From positions 1,667,501-1,731,500 of the forward strand of contig JASISA010000042.1 of assembly GCA_031771865.1 (NCBI GenBank): 64,000 bases of DNA, read 5' to 3'. Below, piece by piece: positions 44,703 to 57,526 of the stretch; position 1 is the stretch's first letter, and each line of letters opens with the position of its first letter. This DNA is from Nothophaeocryptopus gaeumannii. Lineage: Eukaryota; Ascomycota; Dothideomycetes; Mycosphaerellales; Mycosphaerellaceae. The notes below the pieces were generated by a model that had not been told where the DNA came from, searched no databases, and was given only the letters and a program-made list of their open reading frames with translations. The position numbers and the translations under genes were made by a program.

Positions 44703-46310
44703 TGAGTTGCGAGATGCATACTTGTACCATACGATCGGCGTTCTCGAGGGGCAGAGCAGCATCGCGCGCAGATGGCGGAAGAGACGCCGCGCGCTAAGGA
44801 TATGATGTAGAAAAGAACAAGAAGACTTGTGGACGCACTGTCTGCACCCCAACATGATAAACTCCACCGCCTGCGTATTCGTTTGGATGTCAGACTGACG
44901 ATGGCCAGGCCAGGCTTTGAGCCTTTGAAGGTCGTATCGGTAAGGTTGAGCAGGCATGAGGAGATGTATCACAGCATGCTTCGACAGCGGTGTGGACACG
45001 TGCCAATAGTACGACTGCAGTATGGCGTTGGGGATTCGTCGGGTTGTTTCCTTGCTGCTTCGCAGGGTCGGTCCAAGAATAAGTGGCAGTCCGCCAAGAC
45101 TACAACTTCTCTTTTAGGAATAATTGCACTACCTATAACGATCGTGTAGCAGCAAAATCGGTATCAAATGAAAGCGTGTGGACTCCCGGTTATTCTGTCC
45201 TAGCAGATCGTCTCGATTCTCAGCGTCGTGGACTATATCGTGCAAAGAGACTCCACTGGACTGCCACTCATCCTTGAATCGACTTTGTCCGATGGCCACC
45301 GGGGTTGCAGCTTAGCGCCTCTCACCTCTGCTCGCTGACGACAGAAAGATGGAGTTGAGGCGTCATCAAACGCGCTGAGTACGAGGACGAGAAGACAGGA
45401 AAAGTTCTCGAAGAGTTGCACGAGGAGTCCAGCAAACGCGAGAATCCTGCAAACCAGCGTCGGCACTTGTATTTCAAGCTTAATTCCAATTCTTCGCTTG
45501 GAAGTTCTGTACAGCAGATAAGGCTAGCATAGCGTGAAGTCTGATGAATGTACCGCAGCTACGGCGCCAGAGATCTGTTGCGAGGCTTTGGCTTGGCGGC
45601 AGCCAGCAGGCGAGGGTCCCCTTCCTTCGCGGGCCCTGCAATTACGTTGCCTCCCAGTTGAACTTGACACCAGCCCAACGACAACTCCTCTCCTCCCACC
45701 TTGCCACCGCCCATCGTCACCGTCGCCCGCTGTCCAATTGACTTTGAGCACAGCGCAGGACAGCCAGCAGAGCCGCGACGGGCATGAAAAACGAGGTAAG
45801 AAGTCTCCTACACTGTACAGATGTTTGCCCAAGGCCAGCCTTTGTATCAATCGCGTCACGGTTGCGAAGCGGGAGGCTCCTTTAGAGATATGCGCCGCAG
45901 TCACCGCCTCCAGTCTTGACATCACCCCGAGACACACTCGAGACATACGACATACACCCATTGGACTTGCCCGCCGACGACCATTCACTGCTGGCGCCGT
46001 CGCGCCTTCACCACCGCGCGGCTTCTTCGCGGGCCACTCTCCGCCTCATCCATGCCGACCGCCCTTCGACTTTCACATGCCTGCACGTGTTGCGACTACC
46101 CGACCCAACCTCGACTACCACGATACCAGCCTCACATTGCATTCCCAACCGAGACCCGCCGGCCGTCACTCCGACCCATCACGACGCTCTCCGTCGCACT
46201 ATCCGCCGCCACGAACGCGACACTGATCTTATCTCAGCAGCACATAGCAGATTACCGCCCGCGCAGCACCAGCACTACTACCGCCACCGCTATTCCGCCG
46301 ATGAGCTAAT
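44703..46310. other. Intergenic region and probable long leader of the cyclin gene
   Basis: 1.6 kb between PRE3 and the PHO80-type cyclin. A long open frame at 45534-46226 is rich in Pro, Thr, Arg and Ser and reflects C-rich leader composition; it has no family resemblance, so I treat it as 5' UTR. The long C-rich leader could carry upstream ORFs affecting translation, which is inference only. Confidence 0.4.
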
Positions 46311-47836
46311 ATGGGCTCGGTCGTACTCGATGCCGTGAACTCCTTTTTTGGTCATCACTCGCACGCCCACGCCCAACACACCTCACCCAGCCATCAGCAG
46401 CACAGCGCATTTCGAGAAGCGCCGAGATCGACTCCTGCACAAGCAGCAGTACCCACACCCAGCCCGCAGCCGAAACGTAGCCGGACGCCTTTGCGAAGCT
46501 CGGAGGCCCATATGTCCGATTCGGCGCAGAGAGCATCAAGCTCGTCTGCTGCCAATACTGTTCAACCTCCAGATGCACGAGCGGCGTCGCAGGCGTCGCA
46601 GCCACCGTCCAGTCCAGGGCTAGAGGCGAAATCTGCACCACCACCAGCAGATGACGCAGTTTCGCTCTCTGGTACGACGCTGGCAGAAGACACCTCGTCC
46701 ACTCTATCGCCCACCGACCGTAGACCGGCTAGGCCGAGGAAGATCAAGGTGCGCGACCTCGAGCACATTCAGAGCTTCGCCAGCGAGGACATGGGCAGCT
46801 TCTCCGAGATCCGCAGCAGGAGCCGGTCACGTTCAAGAGGAGCAGCAGACGACGGCCCGCAGTACGAGATTAGTGAGATGAAGGTTGAACATATCATCGA
46901 GATGGTCGCAGGCCTTCTCACCAAGATTACTACAACGAATGATAGACAACATGAACATCTTCACCGCCAACCGCCATCGATTGATGCAGCATCGCATCTA
47001 AATCCTCAGACGAGCAGCGTCCTGGCATTCCACGGGAAGAACGTGCCCAGCATAACAATTCTGAGCTATTTGAGTAGAATCAACAAGTATTGCCCAACAA
47101 GCTACGAGGTATTCCTCAGCTTGCTGGTTTACTTCGACAGGATGACGGAGAGGGTGAACGCTGGCCCAATGCAGTCGCTCAGGGAAGCGAATCAGCACGC
47201 CGTGGAGTCAAGGAGCTCTTCCAGCGAGTCACTCGGCTCAGATGGCATGGAGGGAGTGACCGCGACTACACCTTCAGGAACCCAGCAAGCCACGCCTCCT
47301 AATTCAGGAGGAGTGGAGAAACCGTCAGAACGGAATATCCCAGGAACACCCCACAGCAGGCCGAACCAGCCCGACTCGCCTTCAATCCCGCCGGAGCTTT
47401 CAATGGGCATCGACCCCTATAACCTTTCACATTTCTTCGTGGTGGACAGCTTTAACATCCACCGACTCGTTATTGCGGGAGTGACATGTGCGAGCAAATT
47501 CTTCTCGGACATCTTCTACACCAACTCGAGATACGCTAAGGTGGGTCTTGCACTCTTCATCTATCACAAACAGCATCGTCGCATCCCACGCCTTTTGAGA
47601 CATAACATCAAGCATCACAGGATTGAAACAACCTCAAACCTCGCGATGAAACCGACTGACGTGTGCATGTTTAGGTTGGCGGCTTGCCGCTCCCGGAGCT
47701 GAATCACCTCGAACTTCAGTTCCTTCTACTAAACGACTTTCGACTGTCAATTCCCGTTGAGGAAATTGAAGCTTACGGGACGATGCTTGTTGAGTTCTAC
47801 GCCCGGGAGGTCGTGGCGCAGAAGCAAGCTGCATAG
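46311..47836 (+). CDS. PHO80: PHO80-type cyclin (Pho85 partner)
   Basis: Cyclin of the Pho80 family that pairs with a Pho85-type CDK, for example in phosphate signalling. Two exons, join(46311..47540,47675..47836), 463 residues. The 134-nt intron interrupts the cyclin box exactly at NSRYAK / VGGLPLPELNHLELQFLLLN. The N-terminal 190 residues are low complexity (Ser, Pro, Ala, Gln) with an RSRSRSRSRG patch. The cyclin region starts at KVEHIIEMVAGLLTKI (about 195) and contains ILSYLSRINKYCPTSYEVF and LVYFDRM. A Ser/Pro-rich insertion of about 75 residues follows, then DSFNIHRLVIAGVTCASKFF and FRLSIPVEEIEAYGTMLVEF. The stop TAG is followed by 22 further open codons in the same frame with a coding-like Ser-rich composition. 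Confidence 0.93.
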
Positions 47837-50791
47837 GCCATGCAGATGAGGTCGCTGTCTGAGAGCAGCTCCGACAGCACCAGTACTGTCCGCGCAGTAG
47901 CTTAGGTGGAAGCTGCGTAGACCGGGCCGATCATCTTTCAGAAGCATGCATACGCCTACCACCTCAGCAACGTCCTGCGCGCAACATGCGCGGACAACTT
48001 GGACCAATTTGACGAACGATACGACGGAGTCTTTCTCAAACACCAGGGAGCCAATTCTGCTGCACAGTGATTCGATTCAAATACCTACATCGTCAAACGA
48101 TACACCATATCACCCACCCCGTTAGATCGATAGAACATCACCGACAACCCGCACATCCAAACATTTCGTCGGCTGCTACTGCACCCTTTTTGACTCACCG
48201 GCTGCTTGTTTCATCCCACCCCAAGTATACCCAGACTGTTAGCAGCACGTGATCCTCACTTTCTTCATCCACATATGGCCGACGGACACGCTGATTTCTG
48301 GATTGCTTTATTTGGAGCGTTCTGTCTACTCTGGCTTCATTTAGACTTTTTACATCGCGGCTTCTATGGAGCATTGTGTTATTTGTGGGGGTTTGTGGCG
48401 ATGGCAGAGGCTGTCGTTGCGTACGATCGTGCTGCGGTGCGATTGTGCAAAGCAAGAGAAATCTACTATAGAGGTGTAATGAAGGCGCATAGATGGCGTG
48501 TTTGATGAGGCAAAGGCGATGATGGTGATAGGGGTTGTGTTTTTGATCACGGGGAATGGGAATGATTTGCGCTTGAGTTCAACTCTTACTTCTTTTTCTG
48601 TCCCACTCGGTTGTCTTAGTGACCACGTGAATACTCTGAAAGACTGTTGCGTGTGACGCCTGCTGTCGTCGAACAGGCTGGATCGACCCCTATCCGAGAT
48701 ATTCTCGTCACTTTAGCGAGTATACAGGTATAGAGGTCGTGCAGAGTGCTAGCGCTCAGCCACGTGTGACTTGCGCCATTTTCAGGGTTGGAATACGATG
48801 GTACCTTTCGAGAAGTTGAAAAATAGGGCCACGTGTCGTGTGAGAAGGCAGCAGGTTCGGCAGTTTGGTCCGAGGTAAGTGTTACGCCTGACGATACTTG
48901 CCCGTTCGATATTCAGTTGCAGTCATTCGCTCTCGATGTTCCCGGGCACAAGCCTGTTCGGATGGTCGGGTGGAGCAACCTAGCTTTTGTTCTGTGGCTT
49001 TGACGGAAGGGATGATGAGACATCTGCGTGTGGCCAGTGTCGCGACCTCTGTGCGCGTGATGTCTCTCAAAGGTCCCGATGAAGCAGGATTGATCTTCCT
49101 AGTCGCGATGATTGTTCTCACTCATGGGTGATTGCCTTGATCCGCAAAGAATATTTGACCTCGGTAGAAGGTCCAATAGACCCAGTTCTATCATGGTAAC
49201 CGGACATTCGTCTCGAACAGTGTCTTGTGACCAGACTTATCGTCTTCCACGTTGTTGGAATAGTAGTGGATCGGCATTGCAGAAGTACATATCGTATGTA
49301 CGCATGCCACGCGTGGCGGGTCCTGCAGATCCTGCTGCGGGAAAGTTCGGTACTTTGGCTCTCCTGTTTATTGTCTGGCAGTGGGATGACTCGGGCTTTT
49401 AAACGTGGGATTTGAGTATGGTGGTGCGACTCACCCCCAACGCCTACCGTCTAGAGTCCAGCCATACGCGCGCTGGTCAGTGGGCGCAGGCGAAGTCCGC
49501 AGTTTGATCTTCATCCAACATCAGATCGGTGTATGATGCCGTGCTCGGTCGGGCATGTCATCGCCATCCTGCTGGCAACCCTGTACACCGCTGCGCCACA
49601 GGTTCACCTGTGATGATGTCAAATTGCAGACGGAAGGGATCTCAAATAGAAGACCTATGGGCTTCAGGCGGCCACGAATGAATGAGTTCACGCAGGGGGA
49701 TGTGGCGGTGATGTAGCGAAGGTGTAGTGAGGATCCTGTTGGAGGAGGCCTGCAATGACGCCGCGCGTTGCACTTCCAGTGGCTTGAATGTTGTAGTCAG
49801 CCTCACTTCGCAGCGACCCAAATGCGTGGAAACAGGTCTTCGTTTGCCGACAAGACGAAAGGCTGAGTCGGTTTGCCGGTTGTAGTGCAGACGGGATGAT
49901 GCGGATGGCGGCCGACATGAGATCCTTGATAAAAGTTGACACTCCGGAACTTCGCACATGGTTCCTAACAATCTGTTTGGCCGGGTGAGCGGACCGTATG
50001 CTGCGACGGTGCCGTGGGCTGGGTGAAACTTGCGGCCTGGCCTCACATGCTCGGCCTTGCAATCTCCAAACCATCTCCACGGGGGGTTCGTTTAGGTCAA
50101 GGAAGGAAGGGGCTGATGGTGGTGAGCATGCGGTCAGAATTGCAAGAGGGTGAGGTCGAAGAACATTCCAGCGCCAGTGTCTCGGCAGCGCGTGCTGGGC
50201 AAGCGGCTAGTAGCGTCGTCGGAACGGCAAGCCGGGATAGCGCAAAGCTAAAAGCGGCCAGCGTTTGGCCCCTGCGGTCGCTCTGACCACGATCAGAAAA
50301 CTGGGCAGCAGTTTGGGTATTGCATCACAACTGTGCATCGTGCCTACCGCTTGTTACGATTCTATTACGGTCCAACGAGGGAGCCACAGCTGGAACGGGC
50401 GTTCCCGAGGAAAGTGCAGTGCAGTGCATTCGTCTCTAGTAGACGTTTCTCGAAACTCCCTTATACTACTTCCTTTCACTCACGAACCTCACATGCTTCG
50501 CATGCAGACGGCTTGAAGCTTAATTTCCCTCGACACTTCTTTCCTTCTTTCCCCAAGACCGCTCTAACGTCCGTCTCGAAACTTCTCACGTTTGAACAAA
50601 CACCACCATCACACTCCACCACAGACCGCGCCGTGACAATCTGCACTTCAACTCCTTTCATGCGCTCGCAATCACAGAAACGAAAACCGCCTCACCTGGA
50701 CCACTCAACGGGCTCATTGCATCCGCGCAAGTGACGGCACCAACAACTCCCACTCTATCCCGCCAAACGAGCATAGGGTCATATCGCCGCC
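47837..50791. other. Intergenic region, cyclin to TPS3
   Basis: About 3 kb with only one weakly supported small frame (48275-48505, listed separately). The last 400 bp have a C/A-rich leader character and belong to TPS3. Other frames look like chance. Confidence 0.4.
48275..48505 (+). CDS. Possible small membrane protein, 76 residues
   Basis: ATG at 48275 opens a 76-codon frame, MADGHADFWIALFGAFCLLW at the start, with two hydrophobic stretches near residues 7-21 and 30-48 and a basic C-terminus (MKAHRWRV). Hydrophobic stretches flanked by charges look like a small membrane protein. No family is recognised and no intron is evident, so this may be a chance frame in the 3' region of the cyclin gene. 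Confidence 0.25.
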   Translation: MADGHADFWIALFGAFCLLWLHLDFLHRGFYGALCYLWGFVAMAEAVVAYDRAAVRLCKAREIYYRGVMKAHRWRV

Positions 50792-53687
50792 ATGGCGACC
50801 AACCTGACCGTTTCTCTGTAAGTCTCAACTCATCTAGACGGTATCATTCAACATGCGCTTATACGTGTATAGCTTCCTACCAAACACGGTCAACTTCTCG
50901 GAGCTGCCGCCGAGAGAGACCAAACGTACTCCTGCCTTTCAACTCCAGAAGACGCACTCGAGTAGCGAGCTGCCTGCAACAAACACCAATCCCAGCAGTG
51001 CAAGCTTTTTCAATGGCCCTACGCCGCCTCTCACTCCCGCGAACCTGCAAGCTGTGCAAGCAGCAAACGAGCACTTCTTTACTCCAGGGGCACTCGACGT
51101 CCAGAAGCGCATGTTTACTAAACCCGGCGACCCTCGGTCACTCCTCCGAAATGACAATCATGCAGAATGGGGCACTCAGGCAATATTCAATCAGCCACGC
51201 TCCCGTGCGGGCCCTCTGCCCTCCGCATCGATCCAGGATTTCCAGAAGTACTATGACGAGATGAAAGAGGTGGAGGAGAGAAAGCGGAATAAGCACGCCC
51301 GCCGAATCACAAAGCCTTCTCCACCCCACGCGTATAGCTCGCGCTCTGGCAGTTCTGAGCGAGGCTTCGAGAGCAAGTCATGGACAGTAGAGCCAGCCAT
51401 CCACGGCAACGGAGGTCTGGTCAACGCCATCCGTCAAGTCTCCGAGATCGATCCCGAGTCTGATCAGCCTGTCGATACTACTTGGATTGGAACTCTTGGC
51501 ATGCCAACAGATGCCCTGCCAGAGAGTACGAAAGACAATATCCATGACAACCTGATCAACGAGCACCAGTCAGTGGTTGTCTATTGCTCAGACAAGGACA
51601 TCGATGGGCATTACGCGCACTACTGCAAGACGATTCTTTGGCCAATCTTCCACTACCAGGTGCCCGACCACCCAAAGAGCAAGGCCTACGCGGATCACAG
51701 CTGGGAGTTCTATCGCAACGTGAACCAGGCCTTCGCCGATCAAGTCGTTGCTAGCTACAAGAGGGGCGACACCATCTGGATCCACGACTACCATCTCTTG
51801 CTCGTACCTGGGATGGTCCGGGAGAGGCTACCAGACGCTAAGATCGGCTTCTTCCTGCACACTGCATTCCCGTCATCTGAGGTCTTCCGTTGCTTGTCTA
51901 CTCGGAAAGAGCTCCTTGAAGGAATGCTTGGCGCAAACCTAGTCGGCTTCCAAACTGAGGAATACGCTTCGCACTTCCTCCAGACTTGCAGTCGTCTACT
52001 CGCTGTCGAGACCACTGCGGACGGTGTTCAGCTGGAGAACCATTTCGTGAACGTCACTTGGCAGCCAATCGGCATCAACCCAGCAATGTTCGAAGAAGCT
52101 CTGACGGACGACGAAGTTCAGGAGTGGGTTCAGACTATCAAAGAGAAATACAAGGGCAAGTATTTGATCGTGGCTCGCGACAGACTTGACCACGTGCACG
52201 GTATTCGACAAAAGCTGCTGAGCTACGAACTATTCCTCAACAGACATCCTGAGTGGCGCGAGAAGGTCGTCTTGGTCCAGGTCGCTACCTCTACGAACGA
52301 GCAGTCGGAGCTGCTGACTACGGTGTCCGACATCCAAACCCGCATTGATTCGGTACACAGTACCCTTGCACACCAGCCGCTCGTCTTCCTGAAGCAGGAT
52401 ATTGCGTTCTCACAATACATAGCCCTGCTCACTGTCGCCGACGCTTTGATGGTCACAGCACTACGCGATGGTATGAATTTGACGCCACACGAGTATGTTT
52501 ACTGCCAAGACGGCCGTGGAGGTGAGAAGAAGTACGGTCCTCTGATTCTGAGTGAGTTCATGGGAAGCACTGCTGCTCTGGGCCACGACATCATCTCGAT
52601 CAACCCTTGGGACTTCTCTGGCATGGCCGAAGCCATCAAGCAAGCTCTCGAAATGGACGAGTCCGAGAAGAAGCGACGCTGGGAGAGACTGCACGGTACT
52701 GTTTTGAAGCAGACTGGTAGCCGCTGGATGGATTTCCTCAGCAAAGAGCTCAACCGCGTGTTCGACGAGCACCATCAGCGCGCTTCGGCTTCAGTCCCAC
52801 GGCTTAACGTATCGCAACTGTCTGACAAGTACAAGGCTGCCGAGTCGAGACTGTTCGTCATCGATTTCGAGGGCACGCTTGCCCCTCACAAAACCTCTTC
52901 TGGCATTCCACTCGGCTCACCAGCTCGAATTGTGGAAACGTTGAATGATCTCTTGACCGACCCAAGGAACGTTGTCTATGTCATGTCCGGCCGCAAGCCC
53001 GAGGAACTGGAGAATCACTTTCGAACTCTTCCAAAGGCCGGTCTCATCGCCGAGAACGGGTGTTTCGTGCGCGAATTTGGCGCACAGCATATGAAGTGGA
53101 CTCCGTTCGTTGACATGGGCAAAGTGAGAGAGTGGAAGGAGCAAGTTCGTGGTATCTTGGAATACTATGAGGAGCGTCTCGAAGGCAGCTATCTCGAGGA
53201 GCGCCACTGCAGCCTTCTCTTCCGCTACGACAAATCCGCCGATCAAGAAGCTGCCATGCGCTTCGCCGGAGAATGCGCCGATCAGATCAATGGATCGTGC
53301 AAGAGCATGCGCATTCGAGCGGTACCCATCAACAAAGCCGTCCTCATCGAGCAAGAAGACTTCAGCAAAGGCACCGCCGCAACTCACGTCTTCGAGCAGC
53401 TCTGCAAGGACAGCAAAGGTCTGTCGTGCCCCGATTTTATGGTGGTTGCGGGCGATGATCGCGAAGACGAAGTCATCTTCAAATGGGCCAACGATCTCGG
53501 CAAGGCGGGCAAAGTCCGAGATGTCTTCTCCGTTACCGTTGGCAAGCGAAACACCGTGGCTATGGCGACTTTGACGCAAGGCTCGAGTGGTCTTCTTACG
53601 GTGCTGCAGAAGCTGGCCAAGATCTCGGCGGAGATGCTTCCGAGAGATTACTTCAACTTGCCACGCAACAACACCTTCCCGGCCTAG
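50792..53687 (+). CDS. TPS3: Trehalose synthase complex regulatory subunit (TPS3/TSL1-like)
   Basis: Non-catalytic scaffold subunit of the trehalose-6-phosphate synthase/phosphatase complex. Two exons, join(50792..50817,50873..53687), 946 residues; the 55-nt intron yields MATNLTVSLFLPNTVNF. After a Ser/Pro-rich N-terminus of about 200 residues comes a GT20 synthase domain (VDTTWIGTLGMP, WIHDYHLLLVPGMVRERLP, LVGFQTEEYASHF, ALRDGMNLTPHEYV). Its substrate-binding Lys is replaced: RLDHVHGI (from Arg446) in place of RLDYSKG. The phosphatase domain has DFEGTLA at 673, where active enzymes have DXDGT, so the second Asp is Glu; GDDREDE is kept. Both changes fit a regulatory subunit rather than TPS1 or TPS2. 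The frame is uninterrupted. Confidence 0.94.
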
Positions 53688-54318
53688 AGAGTTATATCCT
53701 TGGCTGAGGGCGACTTCAACGAATGTATTGGGTGTTTTCTCTCGACTTCTGGGCTGGCCCGCGTCGATGATGATGGATGCCCTCACCACACTAGATATAA
53801 AGCTTGATTGCTTTATGCGAGATGATAGCGATGATACCCAGATTCAGAGCATGGCTTGCGTTATTTCGTTATTTGCCTTGAGAGAGGGATAGGAGTTCAT
53901 AGTAGATGGGCTGCATTTGCGTTGATGGTACGAGAGCTCTTAGAGTAGCAAGGAGACTTGCAGCGATGCAGGATTAGGAGGATATGATATGAGCTTCACT
54001 CCAGTATACAGAATCTTCTCATCCTATCATATTCATCACATTACTGCTCTATTCTAGCGTTTTCCCATCCTGGCTGGCACCTCTGGCCTGTCTGTCTTCA
54101 TCATTTCTGAGAGTCGAGATGATAGCTCACTTCTATTGGTGGCCGTTATCCTTCCCAGAACGCCGTACACATGCAAATTGCTCAATCAAACAAGGGGTAT
54201 CTCTTTTCACAAGCAAGCAACGCCGACAATGCTTCAAACCCCGACCGCACACACATACACGTCCAAAATACGAAAGCATAGACATTAGCCTCTCCCTTTC
54301 TCTTTGCTATGCTGGAGC
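53688..54318. other. Convergent intergenic region, TPS3 / MFS
   Basis: 631 bp between two 3' ends. It should contain both terminators. No coding frame was recognised. Confidence 0.45.
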
Positions 54319-56232
54319 TTACGCAGCAGCCATCTCAATCTTCTTCCCCTTGACACTCTTCCACTCAAAAGCCAAACTCCCGAATATCGTCACTACGGAC
54401 ATGGCCACGGCTACGTAGAAAGTATCCATGATCGCATCATTGTATGCGAGTTTCACGCCGGAAATGAATTGCGAAGGGATTATGTTGACCAGTTCCGTTG
54501 CTCCTGTGCCGAGGACGATAGCCGGGTCGAGGTCGGGGATGATGGATTCGACGTGTTTCAACAATTGGTTTGTAAAAACGTTTTGCGCGACGGAGATGAA
54601 GAGTGCTCCGCCGAGGGTTTGTGCGAACATGACTGTTGCTATGCCGATGGGGACGTCGGCTGGTTTGAGGACGGCCTGTACGGCAATCAAAGTTTGTTGC
54701 AGGCCCATTCCCACTCCAGCGCCGAAAATGACTTGGTATCCGATCCATTTCGACGAGCCGGTTTCTGGGGTGAAGGTTGAGAGGAGGCCGGCACCGATGG
54801 CCATGAGGATTGAGGAGGCGATTACGAAGGGGGTGTAGTAGCCGATTACTGTGATGACGCCGCCGGCTATTAGGGAGACGATGACGAGTCCGAGAATCAT
54901 GGGGATGTTCATGATGCCGGATTTCATTGCGGAGGCGCCTTTGATTGCTTGGAACCAGATGGGCTGGGGAGGGTATTAGCACTCGGCATTCAACGTGAGG
55001 AGGATGTGGGTGAGATCTTACCAAATAGTAAATGAAGATGAAGAAAGCGGCCCCCAACGTAGCTCCAAACCATGCGGCCGAGTAGACCGTTCGCTGCTTC
55101 ATGACTCTTGGCGGGAGTGTTGCGTTGTCTTGCTTCCAGAATTGGATGCCGATGAAGATCACGAGTAGGACGCCGAATAGAACGAAAAGGGCAATGATGC
55201 GGCCGTTGCTCCATTCGTAAGTGCTGCCGCCCCATTGCAAAGCAAGTAGGAGGCAGACGATCATCGGGAGGAAGACGAACAAACCCCAAAGGTCGAACTG
55301 CTCCGGCTTCTCTCTCCAGTGGCTTCCCTTAAGAGCCTTCGCCCGCTTGGTCGGGTGGTAAAAGAAGAAGATGAAGGCCAGGGTGACGGCGCCGATGGGC
55401 AAGTTGATGTAAAAGCACTGTTCTATTGTCAGCGAATGTACCGACGGGGCTTGTCAGATCCATAACGTACCCATCTCCATGACACATGGTCAGTGAATGC
55501 ACCGCCCATGAGTGGACCAGCAACAGATGCAATCCCGTACATGGCGCCGATGATACCAGTGTAAATTGGTCGCTTGATCAAAGGAACAGTGTTGGCGACG
55601 ATGAGAATAGCTCCTGAGAAGATGCCGGCAGATCCCAAACCAGCAACAGCGCGGCCAATGATGAGGGCAGTCGAGTTAGGAGCAGCGCCACAGATAGCCG
55701 ATCCGACCTCGAAGATGAAAAGTGCAATCATGTAAACCCATTTGATCGAGAAGAAGGTATACAGCTTGCCGAAGAAAAGCTGGAAGGCGCAAGTCGTCAG
55801 GAGGTAGCTTGATCCATACCAGCCCACGTCGTTGATCGCTTTGAATTGATCCGTGATTCTGGGAATAGCCGTGCTGATGATGGTGTTGTCGAGCGCCATG
55901 CAGAAGACTGAGAGGGACAGGGCGATGGTAATGAGGACCAACTTCATTGCTTTAGGGTACTCCACGCCGTCGTCCTCTTCCGCCTGGGCGTCTGCATCGG
56001 CCTCGAATCCCTCGACCTTCTTCTCCTGCGCTTCGAGCGCGTTGTGAGGGGTGGCATCGGTGGCATCCTCGCTGTTGGCAGAGCCTAATCTAGATGCTGG
56101 AGCGACAGTCTCGCCTGGCTCTGGCTTTTCGGATGCATCGTCCTTGTGAATTGAAGGTTGGCTGCTGTATGCGGAAGTTGGAGGCGCTTCGTTATCGCCC
56201 GAGGCTTTGCGCGTCTTGCTGAAGAAGGGCAT
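54319..56232 (-). CDS. MFS drug-exporter-like transporter, 14-TM (DHA2) type
   Basis: Predicted plasma-membrane proton antiporter of the fungal DHA2 family, which exports toxic compounds or secondary metabolites. Three exons, complement(join(54319..54963,55022..55417,55471..56232)), 600 residues; introns of 58 and 53 nt. A hydrophilic acidic N-terminus of about 97 residues leads into TM1 (LVLITIALSLSVFCMALDNT), whose LDNTI is the DHA2 motif D1. IGRAVAGLGSAGIFSGA is motif B-like, and GPLMGGAFTDHVSWRW, spliced to CFYINLPIGA, is motif C and the TM6 start. About 14 hydrophobic segments follow, with VIFGAGVGMGLQQTLIAVQA typical of the second half. The C-terminus is short. It is not next to any biosynthetic enzyme, so the substrate is unknown. 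Confidence 0.94.
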
Positions 56233-57526
56233 CTCGTCTGTCGTTGAAGTCGTGTATCTGTCTTCAAGAATGTTGAATGAGAGTCCAGATCTTGGACGAC
56301 GAGTGCGAGTCAGTCCTGTGGTCCTGGATCCTGTACACCTGCAACGCGAAGTCTAGATATTGGGCGCTTGGAGCGGACACGGACATAGAACTGGACGTCC
56401 TTTCACGCCAGGCAACCACGCGGTGTTAGAAGGCAGGCAAGACGAAGGCCAAGCACCTGCAAAGAAGAGGAATGCGCCACTGATCGAAGACACGAGGGAG
56501 CTAGTTCTAGTTCCAGTGGCTGCCACGAAGTACTGTACCGATGAGTGGATCTCTGCGAAATGCAAGGTCTCTTTGAGCATCGCAGTTACTTGAGGCTCGG
56601 GCGAGACAGCTGCATCCGGCAGAGGGGCATCGAGGGCTGCTGGGACATCGCGCTGCGTCATGCTTTGAGCCTCACAGGCTCAGCCAAAGACACCGTCTCA
56701 TCATCAACATCATCGAAACAATGTCACTCGTTCATGTACCCCATAAGGCTTGGACTTTGGTATTGCCTCATGCGGTCGTGATCAGCTGCATATGAAAGTG
56801 CGGCACAGGAAGCGAGAGCCCTGATGAAAGGGAATCGAGAACGTGAATTGAGTTCGAGCCGGTCCTTCGTTTCGGGAAGGCCGATGCATCTTCTCGGTCT
56901 TGAATGCTCTCGATTGGCTGCATTGCCCGCCGGACAGACCAATTGCCGATGCCCCGTTGTCCGTCTCCGCTTGTCCAGCAAGAAGCTCTCACGACACTCT
57001 GCCAATCTTGAGAGGTTACGTCCACCTCATCTTGCAGATGTCGCCCGCCCACCGAACGCCATCTGTCCCCATCGAACGCCGGCTACCAGAGCTCATGGAT
57101 CAAGAGTCAAGATAGCTGCCGCCCATCAATCAGCCTGCTGGAAGCTGCTGTATCCGGCTGCCGAAGCCATCATTGCACGCGACCGTCATCCGGTCGAAGA
57201 GGACATGTACCGTCTGCCATTTGAACGGTACAAGACAATGGGACCGCAACAATGGACTCTTTCGCCCTTCTCTTGCCACAATCGCTTGCAGCTCTTTGTC
57301 TTCGTGACATCCCTCTGGTCCTGTTCTTTGTGCATTGTTTTCTACGCAATGCAACAATGCATTGCACCCGCCTACAAAAGTCGAGCGCATCCACAGCATC
57401 TGCTACAGCCAGACCTGGTACTCGACAGTCCGAGAGATCCCTATTCTGAGCCACGTAACTCGTTGAACGAGCTATCCCGATATCTTTGAACTTTCTAGAT
57501 ATCCATACGTGTCAGTCATCACCAGG
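56233..57526. other. Intergenic region upstream of the MFS gene
   Basis: 1.3 kb between divergent loci. A plus-strand frame of 221 codons at 56824-57489 begins with ATG but has no family resemblance and does not splice in phase to the next gene. It remains unassigned. Confidence 0.4.

Noticed and set aside
45534..46226. 230-codon frame before the cyclin
   Set aside because: Composition follows a C-rich leader, with no ATG context or motif; treated as 5' UTR.
52917..53789. 290-codon antisense frame within TPS3
   Set aside because: Mirror of a codon-biased real gene on the other strand; TPS3 motifs account for the conservation.
56824..57489. 221-codon plus-strand frame starting with ATG
   Set aside because: No family resemblance, Arg/Ser/Pro-rich shadow-like composition, and no in-phase splice to the neighbouring small gene.
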